Of a stretch of DNA of 55,660 bases, positions 8,653-16,281 are shown in pieces. Both the position numbers and the translations under genes were made by a program. The stretch is from JAZDLC01 sp043802345 (GTDB lineage: Bacteria > Planctomycetota > B15-G4 > JADJEK01). The notes under the pieces were generated by a model that had not been told where the DNA came from, did not search any database, and saw nothing but the letters and a program-made list of their open reading frames with translations. The stretch lies in NCBI GenBank assembly GCA_043802345.1, contig JAZDLC010000258.1, positions 1-55,660 of the forward strand. The letters run 5' to 3'. Numbering within the stretch: position 1 is the first letter of the stretch; every line of letters starts with the position of its first letter.

Positions 8653-9251
8653 TCAGGCGCCTCGCTTTCGCCCGAGCCCATCAGGCGCCGCAGATTCTGC
8701 ACCGCCGCGTGGACCCGGGACTTCACGGTCCCGATCGGAATCCCGAGGACCTCCGCCACCTGCTCGTACTTCATTCCCTGACCTCCGGCCAGCGCCAGAA
8801 CCGACTGCTGGATCTGCGGGAGCTGGGCCATGGCAACCTGCAACTGCGCCAGATCCTCCTCGTGGGACAACCGCTCGCCGGGCTGCTCGTCCTCCGCGGC
8901 AAGACGCTTTCCCAGCGAGGGCCCCGCCGGCTCGGCATCACTCTCTTCCGCCCGATCATCCAACGCTCGTTCCTCCGGCCGCACCTTTCGACTCCTGTAG
9001 ACGTCGATCCAGTAGTTCTTCGCGATCCGGAACAGGAACGTCGCCAGCGCCGCATCGGGCGAGTAGGACTCCCGTGCCCTGTAAAGCCGGATGAAGACCT
9101 CCTGCGCGCAGTCCTCGGACAGATGCCGATCGCCCGAGAAACTGAAGAAGTACCCGATGAGCCGTCGCTCGTATCGTTCCACGATCCGGTCGAAAGCGGA
9201 CTCATCGCCCTCGCGCAGCCGAATCAGCAGTTCCGAATCGCGTCGGTCCAT
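8649..9251 (-). CDS. ECF-type RNA polymerase sigma factor
   Basis: 200 residues. Region 2 spans about residues 20-90 (DESAFDRIVERYERRL, EDCAQEVFIRLY, ATFLFRIAKNYWIDVYRSRK). Region 4 covers about residues 140-190, with the helix-turn-helix YEQVAEVLGIPIGTVKSRVH. An acidic linker of ~50 residues joins the two, longer than in most ECF factors. It directs RNA polymerase to a specific promoter set. Its stop overlaps the start of the ZAS/toroid gene (ATGA), which is the usual sigma/anti-sigma arrangement. Candidate targets include its own operon and the downstream tolC group, though the latter's visible promoter looks housekeeping-like. Confidence 0.93.
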   Translation of the reverse strand: MDRRDSELLIRLREGDESAFDRIVERYERRLIGYFFSFSGDRHLSEDCAQEVFIRLYRARESYSPDAALATFLFRIAKNYWIDVYRSRKVRPEERALDDRAEESDAEPAGPSLGKRLAAEDEQPGERLSHEEDLAQLQVAMAQLPQIQQSVLALAGGQGMKYEQVAEVLGIPIGTVKSRVHAAVQNLRRLMGSGESEAPE

Positions 9252-9352
9252 TCAAGTCCCGTCCCAAGCAAACGGCTCGCGGGCGCATCGGTTCAGCGGA
9301 AACTGAGGAGTCCGAAGTAATTGCCATGTCCGGACTTGCGCTTGTGGTGCCC

Positions 9353-9919
9353 TCAGAACACGTCACTCAGATCGCGCACCAGCCGATCCAGGCAGTCCCT
9401 CGTGGCCAGACCGAAGGGAGAGTTCCAGTACGCCCCCGACTCCACCTGCTCGACCGTCGGAACCTCGAGCCGGTCGACTCCCGTCACCAGCGTATCCCCC
9501 CTGAGCAGCCCGTCGAGAAACACCCCCTGCCCCTGATCGAGCAACCTGTACGTCATCTCCACCACCGCCCGCCTGCGGTGGCCGATCGACTTCGCCTGCC
9601 CAAAGATCACTCCCTCCGAAGCGTCGTCATCCTGGAAGGCGACGATGGCCGTCTCAAGGTAGTACCGGGCAGCCTGCTCCTCCGCGCACGCCTCGAAGCG
9701 GCCCGTGCGTTCGAGCAACCTCTCCAGCATGGCGCGAGTCGCGTCGGTCAACTCGGCCACCACCGCGATCGGAGACTCGTTCAGCGTCTCCCGCACGATC
9801 ACGGGGGTCCGTCTCTCGATGTTCACAGGTTCGATCGGATCCGGCAAATCCCGGTCCGGTCCCATGCATCCCGAGAGCATCGTCATCAGCAGAAGTCCGA
9901 GCGGCCCGATACGCTTCAT
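9353..9919 (-). CDS. Lipoprotein, CsgG-like fold
   Basis: 188 residues from ATG 9919. This start is chosen because GGGAGG lies 5 bases upstream and because it begins a lipoprotein signal (MKRIGPLGLLLMTMLSGC, lipobox LSGC). The mature part has the pattern of CsgG/LpoB-like lipoproteins: an early strand, a helix with ATRAMLERLLERTGRFEAC, central strands (AARYYLETAIVAF, RRAVVEMTYRLLD) and a last helix SPFGLATRDCLDRLV. Members help in outer-membrane secretion or regulate cell-wall synthesis; which applies here is unknown. Its ATG overlaps the tsaE stop by 4 bases, making it the last gene of the uvrA-to-tsaE operon. Confidence 0.65.
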   Translation of the reverse strand: MKRIGPLGLLLMTMLSGCMGPDRDLPDPIEPVNIERRTPVIVRETLNESPIAVVAELTDATRAMLERLLERTGRFEACAEEQAARYYLETAIVAFQDDDASEGVIFGQAKSIGHRRRAVVEMTYRLLDQGQGVFLDGLLRGDTLVTGVDRLEVPTVEQVESGAYWNSPFGLATRDCLDRLVRDLSDVF

Positions 9920-10395
9920 CTTGCCTCCCAGGCCGTTCTCAATTCCGAGATCCGCCGGGTCATTTCCTCTCCGCCGGGACGGAGCGTCACCCGGCGTCGT
10001 TCTCCAGGCAGGTGTTCGAGGAGGATCGTGAGATCCGGATCCTCGAACGCCCCGGGGAACCTGTCGGCCCATTCAACCGCCACCACGTGCCGAAGCTCCA
10101 GGAATTCTTCCAGGCCGTTGCGTCGAAACTCCTCCTCCTCGCGGACGAAATAGGCGTCGAAGTGGTCCAGAGGGATGCGCGGCTCCGCGTACTGCCTCAG
10201 GATGTTGTACGAGGGGGAGCGGACCTGCCGCTCGTTCCCGCCAAGACCCCGGACCAGTCCGCGCACGAAGCAGGTCTTGCCGGCGCCCAGTTCTCCCAGC
10301 AGCAGCAGCAATTCACCCCCTGAAAGGAGGGCCGCCAGCAGGCCGGCCAGCCGCTCCGTGTCGCTCCTGGAGCCGGTCTCGACCGTGAGGGTCAC
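9916..10395 (-). CDS. tsaE: tRNA threonylcarbamoyladenosine biosynthesis ATPase TsaE
   Basis: 159 residues, typical length. Walker A is GELGAGKT (residues 34-41). The family SPTF region appears as VRSPSYNILRQY, and later come HFDAYF and a NGLEEFLELRHVVAVEWADR segment with the Walker B-like end. TsaE works with TsaB and TsaD to make t6A37 on tRNAs that read ANN codons. Here it sits between thiL and a lipoprotein gene, overlapping both by 4 bases. tsaB and tsaD are not in the window. Confidence 0.92.
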   Translation of the reverse strand: MTLTVETGSRSDTERLAGLLAALLSGGELLLLLGELGAGKTCFVRGLVRGLGGNERQVRSPSYNILRQYAEPRIPLDHFDAYFVREEEEFRRNGLEEFLELRHVVAVEWADRFPGAFEDPDLTILLEHLPGERRRVTLRPGGEEMTRRISELRTAWEAR

Positions 10396-11348
10396 CGCTT
10401 GTCCCCTGCGTCGCCCGCGTCAAAGGAATGCTCGAAGCCACCGGCGGGAAGCGGCGACTCCAGGCCTTCGCGCGAGATCCGGCAACCCTGGCCCGGGTCG
10501 GTGCAGCCGCCGATGCGCGAGATCAGCGGGCCGAGATCCGGGTCCGCGAGCAGCTCGCTTGCACGGCCGGGCGGGAGGGCAAACAGGAGCTCGTAGTCCT
10601 CGCCATCAAGAAGGGCATGCAGCAGTCCCTCGCGCCCGTCCGCCCGCCCGGCCCGCGCCGCGTCCGGCGAAACAGGAATCGACTCCGCCTGAAGGACCGC
10701 GCCCACGCCGCTGGCCCGGCAGAGCCGCGGGAGGTCGGCCGCCAACCCATCCGAGAGGTCGATCATCGCGGAGGGACGATACCGTTGGTTCAGCAGCAGT
10801 CCCTCAAGGACGCGCGGCGTGAAGCTCAGGTGGTGGCCCAGCATCGACCCGCCCAGCCGCCCGGTGACGAACAGGGAATCGCCCGCGCGAGCGCCGCTTC
10901 TCCTCACGGCCGGAGCCGTCCCCGACCGGCCGGCCACCGCCACGTTCAGGACCAGCGGTCCGGGCGAGCGCTTGGTATCGCCTCCCGCCACCACGCAATC
11001 GAACGACTCCGCCAAGCCCACCAGGCCTTCGAGCAACTCCCGGCCGTCGCCCGGACCGGCGCCTCCGGGAAGGGCCACCGAGACGAAGCAGCACCACGGT
11101 TCGACCCCCATGGCCGCGATGTCGCTCAGGTTCTTGGCCATCGCCTTCCGACCGGCCCGCCGGTAGCCGCACTCCTCCAACCGGAAGTCGATTCCATCCA
11201 GGGCCATGTCGGTGGTCAGTGAGATGACGCGCCCCTCCGCGTCGAGCAGGGCCGCGTCATCGCCAATCCCCAGCAGGATGTCCGGGCCGGCCGCTTCGCG
11301 AGCGCGGGCTTCGAGCAGCCGCAGGAAATCGCTTTCGGAGAAGGACAT
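10392..11348 (-). CDS. thiL: Thiamine-monophosphate kinase ThiL
   Basis: 318 residues from ATG 11348, chosen because the family start (MSFSESDFLRLL) lies there and the ATG forms TGATG with the preceding stop. It phosphorylates thiamine monophosphate to the active diphosphate using ATP. Visible motifs are GIGDDAALLD, TTDMALDGIDFR, RKAMAKNLSDIAAMG, AGGDTKRSPGPL, IDLSDGLAADLPRLC and GEDYELLFALPP, covering the Mg-ATP and substrate sites of the PurM-like fold. It is co-transcribed with thiE. The S26-like gene separates the two thiamine genes. Confidence 0.94.
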   Translation of the reverse strand: MSFSESDFLRLLEARAREAAGPDILLGIGDDAALLDAEGRVISLTTDMALDGIDFRLEECGYRRAGRKAMAKNLSDIAAMGVEPWCCFVSVALPGGAGPGDGRELLEGLVGLAESFDCVVAGGDTKRSPGPLVLNVAVAGRSGTAPAVRRSGARAGDSLFVTGRLGGSMLGHHLSFTPRVLEGLLLNQRYRPSAMIDLSDGLAADLPRLCRASGVGAVLQAESIPVSPDAARAGRADGREGLLHALLDGEDYELLFALPPGRASELLADPDLGPLISRIGGCTDPGQGCRISREGLESPLPAGGFEHSFDAGDAGDKR

Positions 11349-11830
11349 CAGAAGGGAAGCACTCCGAAGACCCGGGCCAGGACCTGACCCGGCGAGAGGA
11401 TGGCACCCGCTTCCCGTCGAAGCGGATTTTCCACCAGGACCAGCAACTGCCCCTCCTGGAGCGGCAGCCGGTCGAGGACCTGGTCGGGAGCAGGATACCA
11501 GCTCTCCGTGCCCGAGCGGCGGACGCGTCCCTTGATCAGGTCGAGTTCCAGACTCTCGCCAAAGGTCGCCACCAACCGGCCGATGCATGTCACCTGCCGC
11601 TGGTCCCGGTACAGGACCGCGTCCCCGCTCCTTGGCGGACGATCCTGGCCGAACAGCCGGACCAGCAACCGGCTCCCTCCCGGATAGTCGAACAGGACCG
11701 GTTCCCCGGCGGGCACGGCGATCACCGTGATCCCGGAGAGCCCGTGCCAGAGGAGCAGCAGCACCGCCAGCAGCGCCACGATGCGGATCGGCCGGATCAG
11801 CCTTCTGGGGGAGATCCTCGGTATCCTCAA
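11348..11830 (-). CDS. Membrane-anchored S26 (signal peptidase)-like protein, probably without peptidase activity
   Basis: 160 residues starting at TTG 11830, which overlaps the thiE stop (TTGA); a GGAGGAGG sits ~7 bases upstream within thiE. One N-terminal span (IVALLAVLLLLWHGLSGITV) precedes a strand-rich domain with SGDAVLYRDQRQV, a central GESLELDLIKGRV stretch and a final LLVLVENPLRREAG followed by PGQVLARVFGVLPF. The order resembles the S26 beta fold, including its final ENxxxxxxG and G(R/V)V parts. However, the catalytic Ser-Met pair and the KRV lysine box are not present. A non-catalytic relative, or an unrelated membrane protein, are both possible. The next gene, thiL, begins within its stop codon. 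Confidence 0.55.
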   Translation of the reverse strand: MRIPRISPRRLIRPIRIVALLAVLLLLWHGLSGITVIAVPAGEPVLFDYPGGSRLLVRLFGQDRPPRSGDAVLYRDQRQVTCIGRLVATFGESLELDLIKGRVRRSGTESWYPAPDQVLDRLPLQEGQLLVLVENPLRREAGAILSPGQVLARVFGVLPF

Positions 11831-12453
11831 GGGCGCGCCTCCTCCACCAGCATCCTGAGTCTGGCCGTGGCCCGGCCCGGATCGGCCGCCGCGGTCACGG
11901 CCCGCATCACCGCGACACCATCCGCGCCGGCCCGCATGGCCGCCGCCGCGTGCTTCAGTCCGATCCCGCCCAGGGCGACGACCGGCAGGCTGATCAAGGA
12001 CGCGAGCGCGCGGAACCGCTCCAGCCCCAGGGCCGGGAGCGGCTTGCTCGGCACCGCGAACAGCGGCGAGAGGGTGATGTAGTCGCACGCACCGAACCAG
12101 TCCGGATCGAGCGGATCGTGTCCGGAGAAGCCGAGCAAGGGAGCAGGCCCGACACGTTCCCGAACCCGGGCCGGCGGGTCGTCTCGAAAGCCGAGGTGCA
12201 ACCCCGAGAGACATGGGCTGGCCGCAAGCTCTTCATGTCCGCTGCAGATCAGCAGCGCGGAGGAGTCGTCCGCCCGCGGCGAGAGCGCGAGGAGCAGCGA
12301 CTCCAGCTCCTCGCGCGGCCGTGACCGCTCGCGAATCCAGAGCGCCGAAGCGCCGTTCTCCAGGCAGGCGAGGCACAGCTCCAAGAGCCGCGTGAGATCC
12401 CCTTCGCCCGGCGTGATGACCACCAGGCGAAGTCGCCCAGCGGCCCGGCTCAT
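11827..12453 (-). CDS. thiE: Thiamine-phosphate synthase-like protein (ThiE/TenI family)
   Basis: 208 residues, a TIM barrel of normal length. ThiE joins the thiazole and pyrimidine phosphates to give thiamine monophosphate. Matches include ALWIRERS (usual LRxK), SGLHLGFRD (VHLGxxD), LLGFSGHDP (GxSxH), DYITLSPLFAVPSK (DYxxxGPxxxTxTK) and ALGGI followed by GADGVAVMRAV. The usual Asn-Asp metal-binding pair between strands is replaced by CSGHEE. This leaves open a TenI-like role or altered chemistry. The thiL gene downstream in the same operon favours thiamine phosphate metabolism. It overlaps its upstream neighbour by 4 bases. Confidence 0.8.
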   Translation of the reverse strand: MSRAAGRLRLVVITPGEGDLTRLLELCLACLENGASALWIRERSRPREELESLLLALSPRADDSSALLICSGHEELAASPCLSGLHLGFRDDPPARVRERVGPAPLLGFSGHDPLDPDWFGACDYITLSPLFAVPSKPLPALGLERFRALASLISLPVVALGGIGLKHAAAAMRAGADGVAVMRAVTAAADPGRATARLRMLVEEARP

Positions 12454-14570
12454 GTTTCTTCGATCGGGCCTGGCTCAGCCTCCGGCTGATCGACCTGCTG
12501 CCCCAATCCCTGGTCGAGAAAGAGCCCTCCCTTGGAGAGTTCCTGCTCCAACGTCGCGAGGTCGGCGCTCTCCTCCACCACGATGGCGGTGGGTGAAAGA
12601 CGTTCCGAGTTCACCTCCTTGGCGGAGAGCGCGCGCAAGACCCGGTCCATGATCTCCCGATTGCGCCCGCGCAGCACGACCATCTTCCGCGCGCTCACGA
12701 ACCGCACCTTGCCCGCCCATTCCTTGACCGAGTAGACGACATTCTGGGGGATGGTGCCCCGGGCGTTCTCCGAGAGCACTCTCAGAATCTCGGACACGTC
12801 CAGCCCCTCCGCCACCGCCTTCTCGATCGACGATGCGGTCAGGCGGTAGCGATAGACCGAGTCGGAGCTCTGCCGCTCCGCGAATCGATCCAGTCGGGTG
12901 ATCAGATCGTACGTCTCGCCCCCTTCCGGGAAGAGCAGGACCTCGAAGTCGGGGTTGACCATCAGCGGCCGGCCGGCCTGCGCCAGGTCGTCCGGAAGCG
13001 CCCGGCCGAGGGCTCTCGCGCCCAGCGGGGTCAAGCGCACGCAGACCGCCACGCTGTCCTTCACTCCCAGGTCGACCAGCCCCATCAGGTAGAGCCGGTC
13101 CCTGAGCCACTGGAACAGCCACTGCGCCAGACCCGCGGCATCTCGCATGACGGCGGTGGGCGCATACTGGTAACGGTTCTGGAAGGCGTCCCGCACATGG
13201 TCCTCTTCCAGCCGGGCAAGGTACGCGTTCCGCGCGGCGAGCGGCAGAGCCATCACATGATGGAAGGTGCCGACCTGCTGGGTGGCCAGGATCTCGAGCA
13301 ACTGATCCCGCAACCTTGGGGCGTGGAAGGAGTCGCCGTCCTTGAGCTGCTCCCGGAAGGCGAAGTCGAGCAGGACCCGGAGCTTCTTCTCCAGCTTCTC
13401 CGTCTCCCACATCCGCCCCTTGACGGTGATGTGCAGGTTGCGGTCCTTCCTGCCTTCCACCAGCTTCCTCGAGACGCAGAAGTCGTAGATGTACTGAAAG
13501 GAATCGATCCCCACCAACTCCGACTTCTTGGCCAGGATGAACTGGTCGATCAGCTTCTTCGTCACCGTGCGGTAGATCTGGCCGTTCAAGGTCAAGCGCA
13601 CGCGGTTGTGCGCCACGAACGAGAGCAGATTCGAGATGTCGGAGATCATGTCGACACCACACGTCTTGATGTCGTCGATGTCCTTCGCGGAGTCGGGCCC
13701 GACTTCCCGGCGGTGCGCGGCGACCACCTCGTCGAACAGGACGAGAGTGTCGTCAAAGTGGTTGATGCCGTACTCGCCGAGGGCCAGATGCCGGAGAGTC
13801 CCCAGATAGAGCCTCTCGATCTCGCACTTGAATCGCTTGCGATCCCATCTGGGAGCAGATCCGCGAACACGGTCGTACTGCGACTTCGGTATGAACCCGC
13901 CTGTCTCCTTCACGGACACGCCAACCGCCTGCTTCAGGTCGTCGTCCAGGAGCCCCAGGCGATGGACGATTTCGGCAGGGGTGCAGAGCAGGCGGATCGC
14001 CTCATCCAGGTCGCTCAGCGGTCTCGGTTCGGAGAGAACCTGCGACATCCGTTCCAGCTCGGCCGGACCGAGCCGTCTCAGGAAGACCCGCAGGCTGAAC
14101 ATCTCCTTCGGCGTGCTCTCGTCGTCCCAGAGGAAGGCGTGCAGCACCTCTCCCAGATCTCCTGGAATGGAGAAGGAAGTGTCGCCGTTGCGCTGGCTGC
14201 CGGGAGGATCGAGCTGGAACACGAAGCCCCGCTTCTGCAGGGCGTTGAGCGCGGCTTCCACCTCGTACTGGCTCATGTAGTTGAACAGGCGCGACCGGAC
14301 CACGTTCTCCCTGCTCACGGTGAACGCCCGATCCCGCAGCAGGAACCGGAGCAGATCGACCAGCTTCTTGGAGAGGAACTTGAGCCGCTTGCGGACCGAT
14401 TCATCATCGGTCATCTTCACGACCAGTGAGTCGATCAGCGCATCGGAAGTTTTCGGCGCGGGACTCCCGCCGTCCCAGAACGAGTAGAACTCCCGCAATT
14501 CCTCACGGGTCCGCTCCCGGAGCAGCCGCTCCAGGCTAGGGGCCCTGGGACCTCGCGTCGTGTCGCTCAT
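12450..14570 (-). CDS. XPB-partner protein with Helicase_C_3-type domain
   Basis: 706 residues from ATG 14570 (MSDTTRG...); the alternative ATG at 14612 lies further inside xpb. The protein has no helicase motor motifs. Its N-terminal ~500 residues are helical, with winged-helix-like stretches (LSKKLVDLLRFLLRD, EVEAALNALQKRGFV). Residues ~534-690 form a Helicase_C_3-type module (NPDFEVLLFPEGGE, YRYRLTASSIEKAVAEGLD, GTIPQNVVYSVKEWAG). The same kind of pairing is known in Mycobacterium tuberculosis, where Rv0862c lies beside the XPB gene Rv0861c. The protein probably binds XPB or its DNA substrate. Its start overlaps the xpb 3' end by 35 bases and its stop overlaps thiE by 4. Confidence 0.8.
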   Translation of the reverse strand: MSDTTRGPRAPSLERLLRERTREELREFYSFWDGGSPAPKTSDALIDSLVVKMTDDESVRKRLKFLSKKLVDLLRFLLRDRAFTVSRENVVRSRLFNYMSQYEVEAALNALQKRGFVFQLDPPGSQRNGDTSFSIPGDLGEVLHAFLWDDESTPKEMFSLRVFLRRLGPAELERMSQVLSEPRPLSDLDEAIRLLCTPAEIVHRLGLLDDDLKQAVGVSVKETGGFIPKSQYDRVRGSAPRWDRKRFKCEIERLYLGTLRHLALGEYGINHFDDTLVLFDEVVAAHRREVGPDSAKDIDDIKTCGVDMISDISNLLSFVAHNRVRLTLNGQIYRTVTKKLIDQFILAKKSELVGIDSFQYIYDFCVSRKLVEGRKDRNLHITVKGRMWETEKLEKKLRVLLDFAFREQLKDGDSFHAPRLRDQLLEILATQQVGTFHHVMALPLAARNAYLARLEEDHVRDAFQNRYQYAPTAVMRDAAGLAQWLFQWLRDRLYLMGLVDLGVKDSVAVCVRLTPLGARALGRALPDDLAQAGRPLMVNPDFEVLLFPEGGETYDLITRLDRFAERQSSDSVYRYRLTASSIEKAVAEGLDVSEILRVLSENARGTIPQNVVYSVKEWAGKVRFVSARKMVVLRGRNREIMDRVLRALSAKEVNSERLSPTAIVVEESADLATLEQELSKGGLFLDQGLGQQVDQPEAEPGPIEET

Positions 14571-16281
14571 CGTCACTCGCTTCGTTCCGCTGGATGTCCA
14601 TCTGGTCCACATCCCGGATCTCGTAGGAGTACCCCTGTTCGGTCAGGAAGAGCTGCCGGTGATTGGCGAACTCCGACTCCTTCGATTCGCAGGTAACCAG
14701 GCTGTAGAACCATGCTGGCGATCCATTCGATTTCGGCCGCAGGATGCGCCCCAGGCGCTGGGCCTCCTCCTGGCGGGACCCGAAGGTCCCGGAGACCTGA
14801 ATCGCCACGGCTGCATCTGGCAGGTCGATTGCAAAATTTCCTACCTTAGAGACCAGGAGCAGCGGAAGCTCACCTTCTCGGAACAACTTGTAGAGCCGCT
14901 CTCGCTCCCGATTCGGTGTCTTGCCGGTGATCAGTGGCGCCTTTAGCCGGATCGCAAGTTTCTCCAGTTGATCTATGTACTGTCCGATTATCAACTTCCG
15001 TTCGTCCGGATGCTGCTCGATCAGCCATTCTGCCACCGCCTCCTTGGCGGGATTCTCCGAAGCCATGCGAAACTGGGTCCGAGCCGAACTGCTCTGGTAC
15101 TCGTGCTTCATGTCGTCCGGGATCGGAATCCGAACCTCGACACAGATGGCCCGGGCGATCCAGCCCTGTCGTTCCAGGACCTTCCATGGGACATCACACT
15201 TCTTCGGCCCGATGAGGGAGAAGACTTCATCCTCTTTGTGGTCTTCCCGGACCAGCGTGGCCGTCAGTCCCAGGCGCCTGGTGGCCTGGATCTCGGCGGT
15301 CACGCGGAAGACCGGCGCCGGCAGCAGGTGGACCTCGTCGTAGATGACCAGGCCCCAGTCGTTGGCCGAGAAGAGGTTGAAGTGCACGAACGGGGTGTTC
15401 TTCTTCCTGCGGTAGGTCAGGATCTGGTACGTGGCGATGGTGACCGGCCGCACTTCCTTCGTGTCGCCGGTGTACTCGCCGATCTGGTCCTCCGGAATGT
15501 CGGTCTTGTCCAGCAGTTCCGCCCGCCACTGGCGCACGGCCACCACGTTGGTGGTGAGAATCAACGTCTGGGAGCGCACCCGGTCCATCACGCCGAGGCC
15601 GACCACCGTCTTGCCCGCTCCGCAGGGCAGCACGATCACTCCGGAGCCGCCCCGCTCTGATCCGCCGGCGTAGAACACGTCCGCGGCATCCCTCTGGTAC
15701 GGCCGCAGCCGGAACGGCTCGCCGCTGCGCATGACCTCGCGCAGTTGGAACTGGAACGGCGCCCCCGGCGCATATCCCGCGAGATCCTCCACCGGGTAGC
15801 CGATCCGGATCAGCGCCTGCTTCACCTCGCCCCGGTACTCAGGCGGAACCTCGATGCTGTCTCCCGTGGCCGGCTTGCCCAGGAGCTTGCGGATCGCCGG
15901 ACTCTTCGTGACATCGTTGAGCAGCTTCGGTTCGGTCGAGGAGAGGACGATCCGTTCTCCGATCCTCTCCAGCCGCAGCAGACCGAACTTGCGAATGTTG
16001 TCCCGCACGTCCCGGTCGATGTTCGGGGGGACCGGATAGCGCGACCGGTCCTGAAGAAAAGCGAGGATGGTGTCCGCGTCCAGGCCGGCAGCCGCGGCGT
16101 TCCAGATCGAGAGCGGAGTGATGCGGTAGGTGTGGAAGAACTCCGGCGACTTCTCCAGCTCGGCGAAGCTGGACAGAAAGTCCCGTGCCTCGGCGAACCC
16201 GGGGGCGTTCACCTCCAGCAGGACGGTGCGGTCGCCCTGGACCGTCAGAGGCTTCGCGCCGGTCTCCGGATCGTGGCTCAT
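14536..16281 (-). CDS. XPB-type DNA repair helicase
   Basis: 581 residues. A superfamily 2 3'-5' DNA helicase related to eukaryotic XPB/Ssl2 of TFIIH. The N-terminal module at ~18-160 (TYRITPLSIWNAAAAGLDAD) is followed by RPYQ (193-196), Walker A CGAGKT (220-225), the DEVH box (315-318), the XPB-specific RED motif (345-347, in LVREDHKED) and motif VI EAQRLGRILR (506-515). The start ATG overlaps the uvrA stop by 4 bases, so translation is coupled. Bacterial XPB unwinds 3'-5' in vitro, but its physiological role is unclear; the coupling to uvrA here argues for a role at damaged DNA. Confidence 0.93.
   Translation of the reverse strand: MSHDPETGAKPLTVQGDRTVLLEVNAPGFAEARDFLSSFAELEKSPEFFHTYRITPLSIWNAAAAGLDADTILAFLQDRSRYPVPPNIDRDVRDNIRKFGLLRLERIGERIVLSSTEPKLLNDVTKSPAIRKLLGKPATGDSIEVPPEYRGEVKQALIRIGYPVEDLAGYAPGAPFQFQLREVMRSGEPFRLRPYQRDAADVFYAGGSERGGSGVIVLPCGAGKTVVGLGVMDRVRSQTLILTTNVVAVRQWRAELLDKTDIPEDQIGEYTGDTKEVRPVTIATYQILTYRRKKNTPFVHFNLFSANDWGLVIYDEVHLLPAPVFRVTAEIQATRRLGLTATLVREDHKEDEVFSLIGPKKCDVPWKVLERQGWIARAICVEVRIPIPDDMKHEYQSSSARTQFRMASENPAKEAVAEWLIEQHPDERKLIIGQYIDQLEKLAIRLKAPLITGKTPNRERERLYKLFREGELPLLLVSKVGNFAIDLPDAAVAIQVSGTFGSRQEEAQRLGRILRPKSNGSPAWFYSLVTCESKESEFANHRQLFLTEQGYSYEIRDVDQMDIQRNEASDDERHDARSQGP

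Noticed and set aside
3958..8781. 1607-codon open frame on the + strand
   Set aside because: It runs antisense across four well-supported minus-strand genes. Its composition is Arg/Gln/Pro/His-rich without motifs, the usual shadow in high-G+C DNA.
13197..14429. 410-codon + frame opposite the XPB-partner gene
   Set aside because: Shadow frame; the minus strand carries the conserved Helicase_C_3 module and good codon use.
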